Shown: piece after piece, positions 21,955 through 33,829 of the stretch | Numbering within the stretch: the stretch's first letter is position 1 | Layout of the letters: each line of letters begins with the position of its first letter | Origin: Hemerocallis citrina | Taxonomy: Eukaryota > Streptophyta > Magnoliopsida > Asparagales > Asphodelaceae | DNA length: 64,000 bases | NCBI GenBank assembly: GCA_017893485.1 | Contig: CM030368.1 | Location: forward strand, 178,370,504-178,434,503 | Direction of reading: 5' to 3' | The notes under the pieces: generated by a model | Seen by the model: only the letters and a program-made list of their open reading frames with translations | Databases searched by the model: none | Told to the model about the DNA's origin: nothing | Made by a program: the position numbers and the translations under genes

Positions 21955-22983
21955 TTTTCTCCTGAAACTCGACTTTGAGAAGGCATATGACTCCGTTGAC
22001 TGGGATTGCTTGCTGGAAGCTCTCAGAGGGAGAGGCTTTGAGGCAAAATGGATCAGGTGGATCAACCAATGCTTATACATAAGTAAAACGGCAATCTCAG
22101 TTAATGGGCAATCTGGCCAACCGTTCTCATGCAAGAAGGGCCTTCGGCAGGGGGATCCGCTTTCACCACTAATCTTCATTATTGTAGCTGACATCCTGAG
22201 GGGCATGGTAAATAACTGTCGGATAAAAGGTTGGATCAAACCTGTTGCTAGCAGTTCCACTAAACAAGGGTGTACGACTCTTCAGTATGCATATGACATT
22301 CTCCTTTTTGGGAACGGGAACAAGTTGGAAACAATTTGTTTTAAAGGGATGCTCTACTGTTTTGAAGCCTGGTCAGGTCTCAGGATTAATTTCCACAAGA
22401 GTGCTTTGATCCCGATTGTACTCTCCAAAGAAGAAGCACGGACCCATGCTACCATTCTTAATTGTAGGAAGGAAGATTTTCCAATTAAGTATCTGGGTCT
22501 GCTGCTCAGACCAGGGAAGCTTACAAAGACTTACTGGCTGCCCATCAACGACAGGGTGGAGGACAAATTGATAGGTTGGAAAGGAAAGTCACTTTCCCTC
22601 GGGGGAAGAGTGCTGCTGCTTCAGGGGTGAGAGGGAGGATTGACAGAGTCTTCCAGGTGGATGACTTTGATGATGAGAAGGTCGAGTTTGGCCCGACACT
22701 GGACTGAGAGGGGCAGGTGTCCTGAATACTGGCCTGGGATAGGATACAGTTGGGAGAGCTACGGTGTGCATCTAGCTCTTTTTTTTACGGTCTTTTGTAT
22801 CATATGTAGTACTCTTGGATTGACCCACCCTCCAGAACATTGTTAGAGGTTTATGTTTTATTTTCTGCATTGTAATTTTCTGTACTCTCCCCCAGTACTC
22901 CTTGGTTGTTTTATTAACCTCTTATTAATGAAACAGGGTGACATTATTCCACCTTTTACCTCAAAAAAAAAAAGAATGACTTC
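21955..22983 (+). pseudogene. LINE reverse transcriptase, 3' piece, with poly(A) tail
   Basis: After the right TSD copy (21955-21959, TTTTC) the LINE frame resumes: LLKLDFEKAYDSVDWD, KGLRQGDPLSPLIFII, then the catalytic box, which reads YAYDILLFG instead of YADD. The first catalytic Asp is thus Tyr, so the enzyme was dead or has decayed. The frame runs through KYLGLLLRPGK and GWKGKSLSLGGRVLLLQG to a stop at 22630. From there the sequence jumps to a short 3' UTR with ATTAATGAAACAGGG and a poly(A) tract (22973-22983), so the C-terminal RT/zf-RVT part is deleted. Confidence 0.88.
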
Positions 22984-23628
22984 CAGATGTGGGATATTAG
23001 GGTGGGGTCCACATGTTTGGTTGTGTATGCCAAATGCAATCACAAAACTTTGAGAAAAAACTTTTTGCATCGCACTCAGTATCATTATCTCTAATATCCT
23101 CATTTGGTCTCATCTAGGTATGGAGCAGCCTAGCATAAGAAGACGACCAATGAAAGGTTTGCGGATTATGTTATATCCACTTTTAAGAAGAAGTATTTTG
23201 AGGTTATCTGGGTCTGATACATGAGCCGAATTCGAAGGAATGAAGCGAGGCTGCAACATCAACAAGAACCAACAAACAATAGTAGCATGACAACGAACTG
23301 CCACATTGGGTAGTCGAACGCAGAGAGTAGTTGAGCTCTCGGGTCTTCTCTGGATGCATTATGGTCAACTGTCCCTTGTGGGCAGTCAACTGTTCGGCGG
23401 TTGAAGCAAGTTTTGGATCTCAATTGTTAGGCAGTTGAAGCAAGTTTTGGATCTGCGATTGAGATCCGATCAAGTGTAATCATGTATATACATGTATTGA
23501 GTGCGAAATTATGGTATTTCAAGAGAGATATAGTTGTCGTCTTTTGAGAGATTCGAAACGAGAGAAAAATCTACACCTACAATGAAAGATTTTTAGAGAT
23601 TGTAAATCTTGTTTCTTCGTACTTTCTG
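22984..23628. other. Noncoding retroelement-like remnant
   Basis: No coding match. It contains a short tandem GTTGAAGCAAGTTTTGGATCT (about 23401 and 23434) and decayed GTCAACTG pairs (about 23352, 23377) like the palindromic motif of the nearby copia element. The last 150 bp look like an LTR 3' portion but have no partner here. Confidence 0.35.
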
Positions 23629-24169
23629 TTAAAAAAGGGATGGGCAAACTTGTGTGCACCAAATGAACTTCTGAGAAAGGATCTGGAGTTGATCTGCAAC
23701 AGGAAGAAAAATGGCTCGAGGCGTCGGGTTGCACTTTCTTTAAGAAACTATTTGGCCGATTCTGGAGATGAATCGTTGATCACCAAATACTTCTCCCGGG
23801 ATACAACGAGCTTCTGTCTACAGTGCTGCATAATGCTCTAATAACAGCACGTACCAACTTGCACCACACTGAGCAAAAAATTGCTCAACAATTTAGAGAA
23901 ATATTTTATAAGAGATCTAGAATTTATTTTTTCCTTTATTTTTCTTTTCTGCATCATCTATGTGACATAGCCCATATATTTATATCCAAAAATTAAAAAG
24001 TTTTTCTTTCATTCTAATTGAATGCCATAACAACCAGATCATAAAGTGTCATAAAAATATTTTAATGATTTTACTGGTTAAAAAACAGGTCACTAAGAAA
24101 GGAAACGTTTTTATTTAAAACAAAAAAATATTTTTCTTTTCAAGAGAACCCAAGACCCAGCCCGGTCAT

Positions 24170-24260
<91 letters not shown>

Positions 24261-24368
24261 GTAGGAATTGAACCCCCAACCTCATGTGAACTCAAAGCTT
24301 TAACTGTTGGGTCATAAGACAATTTTTTAAATAAAAGAAGTATTTTGAATGTATACTCAATTCCAACA
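23629..24368 (-). repeat. Leader plus LTR fragment of the second copia element, extra copy (LTR A)
   Basis: Collinear with 33830-34533: the leader (CCCGGGATACAACGAGC, CTTCTGAGAAAGGATCTGG) then the LTR ending CAATTCCAACA at 24368, which is the LTR 5' terminus TGTTGGAATTG on the minus strand. No gag follows on the left. At the same internal site it carries (TA)n where the other two LTR copies carry (TG)n. Confidence 0.75.
24172..24255. repeat. (TA)n microsatellite in LTR A
   Basis: 84 bp uninterrupted AT. The equivalent site is (TG)n at 27037-27104 and 34390-34420. Confidence 0.95.
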
Positions 24369-25097
24369 CTTTCTAGTAAAAATTGCATGAGTATTTTTGT
24401 ATTGATAAGTAGCTACCGCATTAGGTGAACCTTGAGAAAAATCTAGTGTGTATATGTGTGGTTGTCTACATTTGTTCGTCTCTTGAATTTCTCATTCTTT
24501 ATTGTTTTCTATCTTTGTGTGGTTAAGTCTTTTCTAGGGGATGATCAAGATTAGGGTGAGCAGACGTGACTTGTTCTGCTGACCTCGATCACACCTCTAT
24601 TTCGTCCATTTTGGGAGTAATTAGCTATATTATTTACGTTATTGTTCCCAGCAGTATGAGATATGTTGTTTCTCATATCTTGCCATAGTGTTGTTTTCTT
24701 ATTTATGTATTTTTTTGAAGGTATAAAATCATAGTTCTGAACGTATAGGATACATGACTATATGCCCGTTCTACCCTATTGTTTTTGTTTCATTCATATA
24801 TTTTTAATGGAACACAATGCGCTTTTTCCAATCCCGCATAGTAAGGCGCCACCCCCTCCCTCACCACCATCCCACTACCCCTGCCAACCCGCAACCTCTT
24901 AAACCTATCCCTCATCCTCCCAACCTCCTTACCTTTGCCACCACCACCACATCAGCGACACCCTTATCCCTTCTCCTGCCCCACCGACCACCTCTTCAGC
25001 TCCACCGACACCTTTCAAGACCAGGACCTCATATTCGATTCTGAATCCCAACAATGCAACCAGAAAATTGTATTCAAGTTCGAATAATCAACATTAA
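24369..25097. other. Flank F: duplicated noncoding or decayed segment
   Basis: Matches 34534-35258 throughout. Includes a C-rich stretch (24840-25020) whose plus frame is Pro/His/Thr-rich and ends in a DLIFDSESQQC-like segment, possibly a decayed gene 5' exon. No family recognised. Confidence 0.45.
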
Positions 25098-25100
25098 TAA

Positions 25101-25859
25101 GAGCATCCACAGTGGTATGGTATATTGTCATATTTTTCATTTTTTAGCAAATGAGGCGCTGCAGTGGTTTGCTATTTTGTCATTTTATTCATTTTTCGCT
25201 ACAGTGTCATGCTATATTTAGCACTGGATTTGGCAATATGTATAACATAGGGGACGAAGCATGATGTTTCGTCTGTCGTATTTTAATATATTTTAAATGC
25301 ATCAGAGAAAACACGCAAAAAGAAAATTTATTTAATTTAAAAAACCCAGAAGATGCAAACATAGCTTGGACGAAACATGATGTTTCGACCATGAATTGAG
25401 AATATTTAATAAGTTAATTAAATAGTTAGTTAATTATACTTAATTACTTCATTAGCTTATTTAATAATTAATTAGTTAATTATACTTAGAAGGTTTAATA
25501 AGGATTAGTGGGCTTTGAAAATGACCTGCTGGCTTAAAATTGGCAAAATGTCCCGGACGAAACATCATTTCTTCGAGACTTTTGTATTTTTGCAAAAAAG
25601 TCCGGACGAAAAATGGAGGGCAATTTTTTCCCCTCTCCAACGAAACATCTACGCAAAAAAAGTAATAAATTATACAAGACCAGCAAAAAAAAATAAGAAA
25701 AGGTCAAATTTTCTATTTCGGACGAAACATCATGTTTCGTCAGTTTCGATTTTCCCTCTACTTTGCTATTTTTTAGCATTTCACCACTACAACAAACATC
25801 GAAATTGTTATTTCTATTTTGACATTTTTTTCATTTTTTAGCATGTCGTTGTGGATCCC
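25101..25859. mobile_element. Palindrome-rich PIF/Harbinger-like MITE, unit 1 (left copy)
   Basis: Termini GAGCATCCACAGTGG and GTGGATCCC (decayed GTGGATGCTC), flanked on both sides by TAA, the 3 bp TSD of the PIF/Harbinger/Tourist group. The interior contains several short palindromes of the form GACGAAACATCATGTTTCGTC (about 25255, 25371, 25554, 25721) separated by AT-rich DNA. No transposase. Confidence 0.75.
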
Positions 25860-25862
25860 TAA

Positions 25863-26694
25863 GAGAATCCACTATCGTTGCTGTTAAAATATGGGTATTT
25901 GGCAATTGGAAAATAGCAATAGAGGAGGTTCGCTGCTATTGCAAAAGCCAAAATTTGGCAAAAAAATAATAAAATGTATAGACGGAAGAAGATCCTCCGT
26001 ATAATACTTATTTCAATGTTTTTAATAGTAAAAATTTGAGCGACGGAAGATCATCTTCTGTCTGTCCAAATTTTTGTTAAAAAAAATTATGTCAGACAGA
26101 AGATGATCTACCGTCTGTAAATTTTTTTTTTTTATTTTAAAAGAAAACTTGCCTAGACGGAAGATCATCTTCCGTATGAGGCCAGATTTTTTTTTTTAAA
26201 ATGTTTTTAAACAAGAAAAAAGAACTCTTGGACAGGTGATCATCTTCCGTCTGACAAGTTTTTACATTTTTTAAAATAAATTTAAAAAAAAGTAAAAGAA
26301 TAAAAGTAAGAGAGATGGAAGAAGATCTTCCTTCTCTCAACTTTTATTAATTTTTGTAAAATAATAAAAGTTGAGCGTCTCTCTTCTTTTATTATTTTAT
26401 AAAATAATAAAAGTAGAGGACAGAAGATCTTCTTCCGTCTCTCAATTTTTCTTCATTAAAAGTTCGCAGACGGAAGAAGATCTTTCGTCCGTCGTCTAAT
26501 AATTTTGAAAAAAATTCAGAGGCGGAAGAAGATCTTCCGTCTTCTATATTTGGCCATTGATATATTTTGCTGCTAAATATATTAGTCAATTGTTCATAAC
26601 TTTTCTAAAAAATGAGTATTTAGCGAACGATAGTGGAAGCAAAATTGCTAAAATATGCATATTTTAACTTTTTAGCAAACGATAGTAGATGCTC
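25863..26694. mobile_element. Palindrome-rich PIF/Harbinger-like MITE, unit 2 (left copy)
   Basis: Begins GAGAATCCACTATCGTTG and ends CAAACGATAGTAGATGCTC, followed by TAA. It shares its left TAA with unit 1. The interior has many palindromes of the form GACGGAAGATCATCTTCCGTC (about 26042, 26096, 26155, 26410, 26466, 26524), a different arm sequence from unit 1. Confidence 0.75.
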
Positions 26695-26697
26695 TAA

Positions 26698-27012
26698 GGG
26701 TTTGCTTCGAGTGAAGAGATGGAGTCATGAAGGCTTTAAACAACAATTGAAGGAGAACTTGGGGAGTAAGAAGAAGAAGATGAAGAAGAGTATTACAGTA
26801 GTTTCACAATTCAAAAAAGAAAAAGAAAAATAGAGGGTAAGTTAATTATTTTTCGACAGCCGAAAGTTTTGCAATTAAAGTGGTAAAAGTTTGGGAGTTT
26901 CATATCTTTTGACCATCTCTTTATTAATCATATTCCTATGATGTTTCCATTCCTTTTCTAGGTTGTCGATATGTTATTATTATGGAAATTGATCACAATG
27001 ATTTTTTTTTTT
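26698..27012. other. End of flank F, terminating in a T run
   Basis: Lys-rich short frame (KKKKMKKS) without family. Identity with 36902-37214 ends in the T run at 27002-27012, which is joined directly to a truncated LTR. Confidence 0.45.
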
Positions 27013-27029
27013 CAGGCCCTGGCCCGGTC

Positions 27030-27105
<76 letters not shown>

Positions 27106-27216
27106 AATGTAGGAATTGAATCCCCAACCTCATGTGAACTCAAAACTTTAACCGTTGGGTCATTAGACAATTTTTTAAATAAAAGAAGTGTTTTGAATGT
27201 ATACTCAATTCCAGCA
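27013..27216 (-). repeat. Truncated 3' LTR of the second copia element (LTR B)
   Basis: Starts abruptly at CAGGCCCTGGCCCGGTC after the T run, includes (TG)n at 27037-27104, and ends ACTCAATTCCAGCA, the LTR 5' end on the minus strand. Its right neighbour is the polypurine tract, so it is the true 3' LTR, missing most of its length. Confidence 0.8.
27037..27104. repeat. (TG)n microsatellite in LTR B
   Basis: 68 bp uninterrupted TG. Confidence 0.95.
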
Positions 27217-27227
27217 ATCCCCCACTT
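27217..27227 (-). promoter_or_regulatory. Polypurine tract of the second copia element
   Basis: The minus strand reads AAGTGGGGGAT immediately before the LTR TG. Confidence 0.8.
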
Positions 27228-27799
27228 ATATATTTAAAACACTGATTTGAAAAGAGACCTTTTTTTATTAAAATTATTTTATTTTATTATTAATAAAAGT
27301 ATTGAACCATGCATAAGTAAGATGTCCGAAGACTTGAACCTTACATAGTGGGCATTCCCCAAAATACAAGAATAATGAGTGATCTTAAGTCTTGAACTCA
27401 TTACCCGTTTTTACAAAGTGAAGGAAAACCACACATGATTCTACCAGGTGCAAGTTCTAAATGCCAGCACATTTCGGCCTTGTGCTTATCCCAGTATAGG
27501 TGAATGCTTTAGAGAATCAGCCTCATTCTCATAGAAGCGGCCACACTTCACAATCACCCCGGTGTCTCTATCAAGAGTGCTCGTGTAGCTAGGCACTCCT
27601 CTCATTCAGAGATATCGATCTCATTAAGAGCCAAGCTCATCCCTACTAACGCTACAAGACATCATGCACATACACATAAGGATGGACTAAGGAGTGGTAA
27701 ACTCCTAGGTTGCATGATTCCAATCACAGTATGACTTGTTTTTCCCCATTGAACCTATGTCTTAGGATCTCCAGTCGTATAGGTTGGGTTCCCACCAAT
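27228..27799. other. 3' untranslated region of the second copia element
   Basis: No ORF of note between the end of RNase H and the polypurine tract. Confidence 0.5.
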
Positions 27800-28301
27800 T
27801 GTGATCCTAAATGGGCTTCAGTCCCATCCTTATCGATGTGTTCCAAACTTTGTCTCGTGATAATCCTTTCATCAAAGGATCTGCAAGGTTATTTTCCGAT
27901 CTCACAAAATCCTCAGTAACAGCACTAGACGTGAGGAGCTCTCTCACCGTACTGTGCTTGCAACGAATTGCTAATCTCTTACCGTTATAGTAAGCATTTT
28001 GTACTTGAGCTACGGCAGCAGTACTATCTGAGTGGATTAAGATCGGAGGTATAGGCCTACTCCATGAAGGAATTTAAGACAAAAGGTTCCTCAACCAGCT
28101 TGCCTCCTCACTAGCTGCAGCTAGAGCAACTAACTCAGACTCCATAATAGAGTAAGTCAAAATAGTCTGTTTCTTGGACCTCCAAGAAACAGCACCACCA
28201 GCGATACTAAAAATGTATCCACTTGTGGCCTTGGAATAATTTGAAAATGAATTCCAATCTGCATCGCTGAATCCCTCAAGGACAAGCGGGAAACCTCTCA
28301 T
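27800..28301 (-). pseudogene. Second copia element: RNase H
   Basis: From 28301: GFSDADWNSFSNYSKATSGYIF, SWRSKKQTILTYSIMESELVALA, then after an in-frame stop at 28074 the same protein continues as HSDSTAAVAQVQNAYYNGK, VTEDFVRSENNLADPLMKG and LSRDKVW to about 27800. All are RNase H motifs of Ty1/copia. Inactivated by stops. Confidence 0.88.
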
Positions 28302-29259
28302 AATGTAGTCCTAAGTTCATGGTCTTTTTCAAGTACCTCATGACTCTGTTGATAGCATTCCAATGCTCAGAACTAGGGACAACTCGTAAATCTACATAAT
28401 ACCCCTACAACATATGCAATGTCAGGTTTAGTGCAGTCTATAGCGTAGCGAATGCTACCAATAATACTATCATATTCTTTTTGTCAAATTGTAGCACCAG
28501 AAAATTTCAAAAGTTCAACATGAGGGTCACTGGGTGTATATGTAGGTCTACAGTCAAAGTAATTGTATTTCTTCAAGATCTTCTCAATGTAATGAGATTG
28601 ATCAAGAGTAATACCAGTCTCAGTATGTGTGATTTTCATGCCTAAAATAACATTAGCCTCACCTAGGTCCTTCATATCAAAATTTTGACTAAGCATAGTT
28701 TTAGTCTCTGAAATCAATTCAAGCGAAGAACCACAAATGAGTAAATCATCTACATATAGACAAAGCATATGCAACTATCACTGGATGCTTTATAATAAAG
28801 GCATTTATCAACATTATTAATAGAAAAACCATTTGAGAGTAATAATTGATCAATTCTGTCTTGCCACTATTTAGGAGCTTGCTTAAGACCATATAAAGTC
28901 TTATTCAGCTTGCAGACTTTGTATTCCTGTCCTGGAATCACAAAACCTTCAGGCTGATCCATTTTAAGTTCCTCTTCAAGTTATCCATTAAGGAAAGTTG
29001 TTTTAACATCCATCTGGTGAATCAACAAATTATGCACAACAGAAATAGCTGATAAAACTCTAATGGTAGTCACACGAGTCACAGGAAAGTAAGTGTCAAA
29101 GAAATCGATATTTTCCTTTTGTACATATCCTTTAGCTACTAGTCTGGCTTTAAAATTTTCAATTGTGTTTCTCTTAAGAATCCATTTGCATCCTATATTA
29201 TGACTACCACGAGGTAAGTCCACTAACTCCCAAGTACCATTAGAGGTGAGTGAATCCAT
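28302..29259 (-). pseudogene. Second copia element: reverse transcriptase
   Basis: From 29259: SNGTWELVDLP, CKWILKRN, FDTYFPVTRVTTIRVL, HQMDVKTTFLNG, then a stop and shifted continuation to LCLYVDDLLICGSS (catalytic YVDD intact, about 28750), DMKDLGEANVILGMKI and SHYIEKILKKYNYFD. Stops and shifts occur near 28980, 28860, 28780 and 28480. Confidence 0.9.
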
Positions 29260-29280
29260 CTCATCATTTATGGCTTCTTG

Positions 29281-30663
29281 CTACAAATCGGTATCGGGTG
29301 AGGTTAAGGCCTCATTGATAGAACTAGGGTCAGATTCTAAAGCATATACAACATATTCATCACCAAAATCTTTAGCAGTTCTAGCACGTTTACTTCTACG
29401 AGGCTCAGAATCTATATCAACATTAGAATGTGTACTAGTTTGAGGTACGCTAGAGGAAGTAGAGGGTTGTGAACCCCCACTACTACCCCCACTGTTCTTT
29501 AATAAGTAAGGAAATTTATCCTCACATAAATCAGCATCTAAAGATTCAATAATCACATTATTATTCAAGTCTAAAAATCTGGAAGCCTTACTGTTATCTG
29601 CATAACCAATAAAAACACATTCATATGCTCTACTTGCAAGTTTGATTCTTTTAGGGTCAGGTTTTCTGACATATGCTAAACAACCCCAAACTCTAAAATA
29701 ATCAATATTAGGCTTTCTACTTCTCCATAATTCATATGGTGGAGTATCAGAAGATAGATGTGGAATTCTATTTAGAACATGACATAATAAAAGAACTTCA
29801 CCCCACAAGGATTTAGGTGCTCTAGAACTAATAAGCGAAGCAACTACCAATTTAGTAAGAGTTTTATTCTTTCTTTCAGCTTTTCCATTAGATTCAGGTG
29901 AATAAGGTGCAGTAGTCTCATGAATAATTCCTAATGAAGCATATAATTGTTTGAATTCATTGGAATCATATTATGTACCTCTATCACTACGAAATCTCTT
30001 AATATTTCTTTCAAATTGATTTTGCACTTCAGTTACATAAGTTCTAAACATGTCAATTGCTTCACTCTTATGTGTCATAAGATAAACATGAGTATAATTT
30101 GAATGATCATCAATAAACATAATGAAATATCTTTTACTATTTCTAGTTAAAGTTCCATCCATCTCACATATATCAGAATGTATCAAGTCTAGAATTTTTG
30201 TTTCTCTTGCTACACTTTTATGTGAAGTTTTAATTATCTTAGCTTGACTACAGGAGGTGCATTTCTCAAATTCCTTTAAGTTAACTTTTGGTATCATGCC
30301 AAGTTTGCTCATATTATTTACCAATTTCTGGTTAACATGACATAGTCTAGAGTGCCATAAATTAAAAGAAGACAAGGAGTAAACAAAAGCATTATTCTTA
30401 TTTATTTCAATACTGAGTTTAAACATCCCATTACAAGCAAAACTTTTTCCCACAAAAATTCCATTCTTAGTTATGACATACTGGTCGAATCTGATGCTCT
30501 GATGAAACCCAGCCGTGTTGAGAAGGTATCCAGAAATCAAGTTCTTCCTCATATCAGGAGTGTGCAAGACATCCTTCAGGGTTACAGTCCTACCAGAGGT
30601 AAACTCCAAGTCCACCTCTCCAGTGCCCATCACATTGATACAGTGTGAATCACCAAGTTGCAC
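29281..30663 (-). pseudogene. Second copia element: integrase and linker
   Basis: Zinc region WHSRLCHVN...CTSCSQAK; core with Asp in DLIHSDICEM, Asp in FRSDRGT, then a stop, and Glu in NGKAERKNKTL (about 29880) in continuing sequence; LWGEVLLLCHVLNRIP and GCLAYVRKPDPKR follow, then a Ser/Thr-rich linker with RRSKRART. The catalytic residues remain although the frame is broken near 29970 and 29850. Confidence 0.9.
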
Positions 30664-30780
30664 TTTCTAACCTTCAGTCTCCTTATAAGTTTTGAACCAG
30701 CTGTGCTCATAGCAAACATGCCTAGTAGCGCCTGTATCAGCCCACCACCCGTCAGGTGACACCGACCATGTTGATCTCAG
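30664..30780 (-). pseudogene. Second copia element: protease
   Basis: [18 protein letters not shown], the DTGA active site of copia protease, about 30700-30760; a stop lies just before integrase. Confidence 0.8.
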
Positions 30781-31702
30781 TGATCATAGCCACTAAAGAC
30801 CCTTCGATAGCATTGGCCTGTGGTGCAGGCATACGCGATCGGCATTTCCTAGCGATATGTCCGAAGCGATGACACTTCCAACACTCGATAGGATCTGTTC
30901 CATTGTTGTTGGTTTGGGCTTACTGGTTATTTTCCTTATTCAGATTCTGACGTCCATTTTGACCATTCTGACGAAAGTTCGAATTAAACTTCCAACTAGC
31001 ATTCTTCTAGAAAGGCTTGTTCTTTAGTTTCAAATGGACCTTCGCTTTGTTCTGTTAAACAAGCAGGACTTCTTCTTTCTGATCTTGTTTTCTGGATTCC
31101 TCCTCAACTCAAAGCCTAGTTATCAAATTCTCCATGGTCAGTTCCTTGGATTTGTGTTGCAGGATATTCTAGTAGTCTTTCCAACCAGGTGGTAACTTGT
31201 CAATCATCACAGCTACTTGAAATTGCTCATCAAGGGGTATTCCCTCTAAAATGATCTCATGAGCACTGTGTTGTAACTCGTGTGATTGAATAGTTACCAG
31301 CTTGTCCTCGACTATGGAGTATTTGAGATAACGACTCACTGCGAATTTCTGTGAGTCAGCCTCTTTAGTGTCATATTTCTTTTGCAGGGCTTTCCAAATA
31401 GATCTAGCCGTATTGAACTGTAAGTAATAGTCATACAGTTCGTCGGATAGTCCATTCAAGATAAAGTTTCTACATTTTAAATCTGCATCCTTCCATTCTG
31501 CTATGTCATCTAAGATTTGTTCATTATCATGGACATCAACAGGTTCTGGGTTAGGCATTACAGGGCAGTCTTGGGTAAGAACATGGGCAACTTCCTTCAG
31601 CGACAAATAGAAAAAAATCTTGTTCTTCCATTGCTTGAAGTTCAGGCCAGCAAATTTCTCGGGTTTGTTGGTTTCATACTTGTAGTCCGAAACTAGAGCC
31701 AT
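30781..31702 (-). pseudogene. gag: Second copia element: gag, third repeat unit
   Basis: Start at 31702 (MALVSDYKYETNKPEKFAGL), then FKQWKNKIFFYLSLKEVAHVL, WKDADLKCRNFILNGL and QSHELQHSAHEIILEGIPL to a stop at 31169, continuing to the zinc knuckle CWKCHRFGHIARKC (about 30840-30885). This is the unit attached to pol, but it carries several stops. Confidence 0.88.
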
Positions 31703-31924
31703 TACAGAATACAGAAGATAGTTTCTTAAAATTGTTTAAAAAAAGGGATGGGTAAACCTGTGTGCACCAAATGAACTTCTGAGAAACGATCTAGAGTTGA
31801 TCTGCAACAGGAAGAAAAATGGCTCGAGGCATGGGTTGCACTTTCTTTAAGAAAATATTTGGTTGATTCTGGAGATGAATCAATGATCACCAAACACTTC
31901 TCCTGGGATACATGGGCGATGACA

Positions 31925-32755
31925 CTTCCAACACTCGACAGGATCTGTTCCATTGTTGTTGGTTTCGGCTTACTAGTTATTTTTCTTATTCGGATTCTGA
32001 CGTCCATTTTGACCATTCTGACGAAAGTCCGAATTAAACTTCCGACTAGCATTCTTCTTGAAAGGCTTTTTCTTTGGTTTCAAATGGACCTTCGCTTTGT
32101 TCTATTGAACAAGCAGGACTTCTTCTTTCTGATCTTTTTTTCTGGATTCCTCCTCAACTCTAAGCCTAGTTATCAAATTCTCCATGGTCAGTTCCTTGGA
32201 TTTGTGTCGCAGGATATTCTTGTTGTCTTTCCAACCAGGTGGTAACTTGTCAATCATCACAGCTACTTGAAATTGCTCATCGAGGGGTATTTCCTCTGAA
32301 ATGATCTCATGAACAATGTGTTGTAACTCGTGTGATAAAATAGTTACCAGCTTGTCGTCGACCATAGTGTGTTTGAGATAACGACTGACTACGAATTTCT
32401 TCGAGCCAACCTCTTCGGTGTCACATTTCTTTTACAGGGCTTCTCAAATAGATCTAGCCATATCGAACTGTAAGTAATAGTCATATAGTTCATCGGTTAG
32501 TCCATTCAAGATAAAGTTTCTACATTTTAAATCTGCATCCTTCCATTCTGCTATGTCATCTAAGATTTGTTCATTATCATGGACATCAACAGGTTCTGGG
32601 TTAGGCATTACAGGGCAGTCTTGGGTAAGAACATGGGCAACTTCCTTCAGTGATAGATAGAAAAACATCTTGTTCTTCCATCGCTTGAAGTTCAGGCCAG
32701 CAAATTTCTCGAGTTTGTTGGTTTCATACTTGCAGTCCGAAACTAGAGCCGTTAC
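31925..32755 (-). pseudogene. gag: Second copia element: gag, second repeat unit
   Basis: Same protein as the neighbours, but the start codon is ACG instead of ATG and the frame is broken between 32444 and 32365. The knuckle is cut at the repeat junction. Confidence 0.85.
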
Positions 32756-32974
32756 AGATTACAAAAGATAGTTTCTTAAAATTGTTAAAAAAATGGGATG
32801 GGTAAACCTGTGTGCACCAAATGAACTTCTGAGAAAGGATCTGGAGTTGATCTACAACAGGAAGAAAAATGGCTCGAGGCATGGGTTGCACTTTCTTTAA
32901 GAAACTATTTGGCCGATTCTGTAGATGAATCATTGATCACCAAACACTTCTCCCGGGATACATGGGCGATGACA

Positions 32975-33802
32975 CTTCCAACACTCGATAGGATCTATTC
33001 CATTGTTGTTGGTTTGGGCTTACTGGTTATTTCCCTTATTCGGATTCTGACGTCCATTTTGACCATTCTGACGAAAGTTTGAATTAAACTTCCGACTAGC
33101 ATTCTTCTTGAAAGGCTTATTCTTTTGTTTCAAATGGACCTTCGCTTTGTTCTGTTGAACAAGCAGGACTTCTTCTTTATGTTCTTTTTTTCTGGATTCC
33201 TCCTCAACTCTAAGCCTAGTTATCAAATTCTCCATGGTCAGTTCCTTGGATTTGTGTCGCAGGATATTCTTGTAGTCTTTCCAACCAGGTGGTAACTTGT
33301 CAATCATCACAGCTACTTGAAATTGCTCATTGAGGGGTATTCCCTCTGAAATGATCTCATGAACAATGTGTTGTAACTCGTGTGATTGAATAGTTACCAG
33401 CTTGTAGTCGACCATGGTGTATTTGAGATAACGACTGACTGCGAATTTCTTCGAGCCAGCCTCTTCGGTGTCATATTTCTTTTGCAGAGCTTCCAAAATA
33501 GATCTAGCCGTATCAGACTGTAAGTAATAGTCATACAGTTCGTTGGATAGTCCATTCAAGATAAATTTTCTACATTTTAAATCTGCATCCTTCCATTCTG
33601 CTATGTCATCTAAGATTTGTTCATTATCATGGACATCAACAGGTTCTGGGTTAGGCATTACAGGGCAGTCTTGGATAAGAACATGGGCAACTTTCTTCAG
33701 CGACAGATAGAAAAACATCTTGTTTTTCCATCGCTAGAAGTTCAGGCCAGCAAATTTCTCGGGTTTGTTGGTTTCATACTTGCGGTCCGAAACTAGAGCC
33801 AT
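32975..33802 (-). pseudogene. gag: Second copia element: gag, first repeat unit
   Basis: The unit next to the leader. The frame is open over 33020-33718 (232 aa) to a basic, Asn/Gln-rich end (KAKVHLKQKNKPFKKN...). An in-frame TAG near 33735 blocks the N-terminus and the knuckle is lost at the junction. It would give a gag without nucleocapsid. Confidence 0.85.
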
Positions 33803-33829
33803 TATAGATTACAAAAGATAGTTTCTTAA

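Noticed and set aside
24140..24388. ORF with an Ile-Tyr run
   Set aside because: Translation of the (TA)n microsatellite in the LTR.
26971..27237. ORF with a Cys-Val run
   Set aside because: Translation of (TG)n in the truncated LTR.
31859..32245. 128 aa plus-strand ORF
   Set aside because: Antisense to the duplicated leader and gag.
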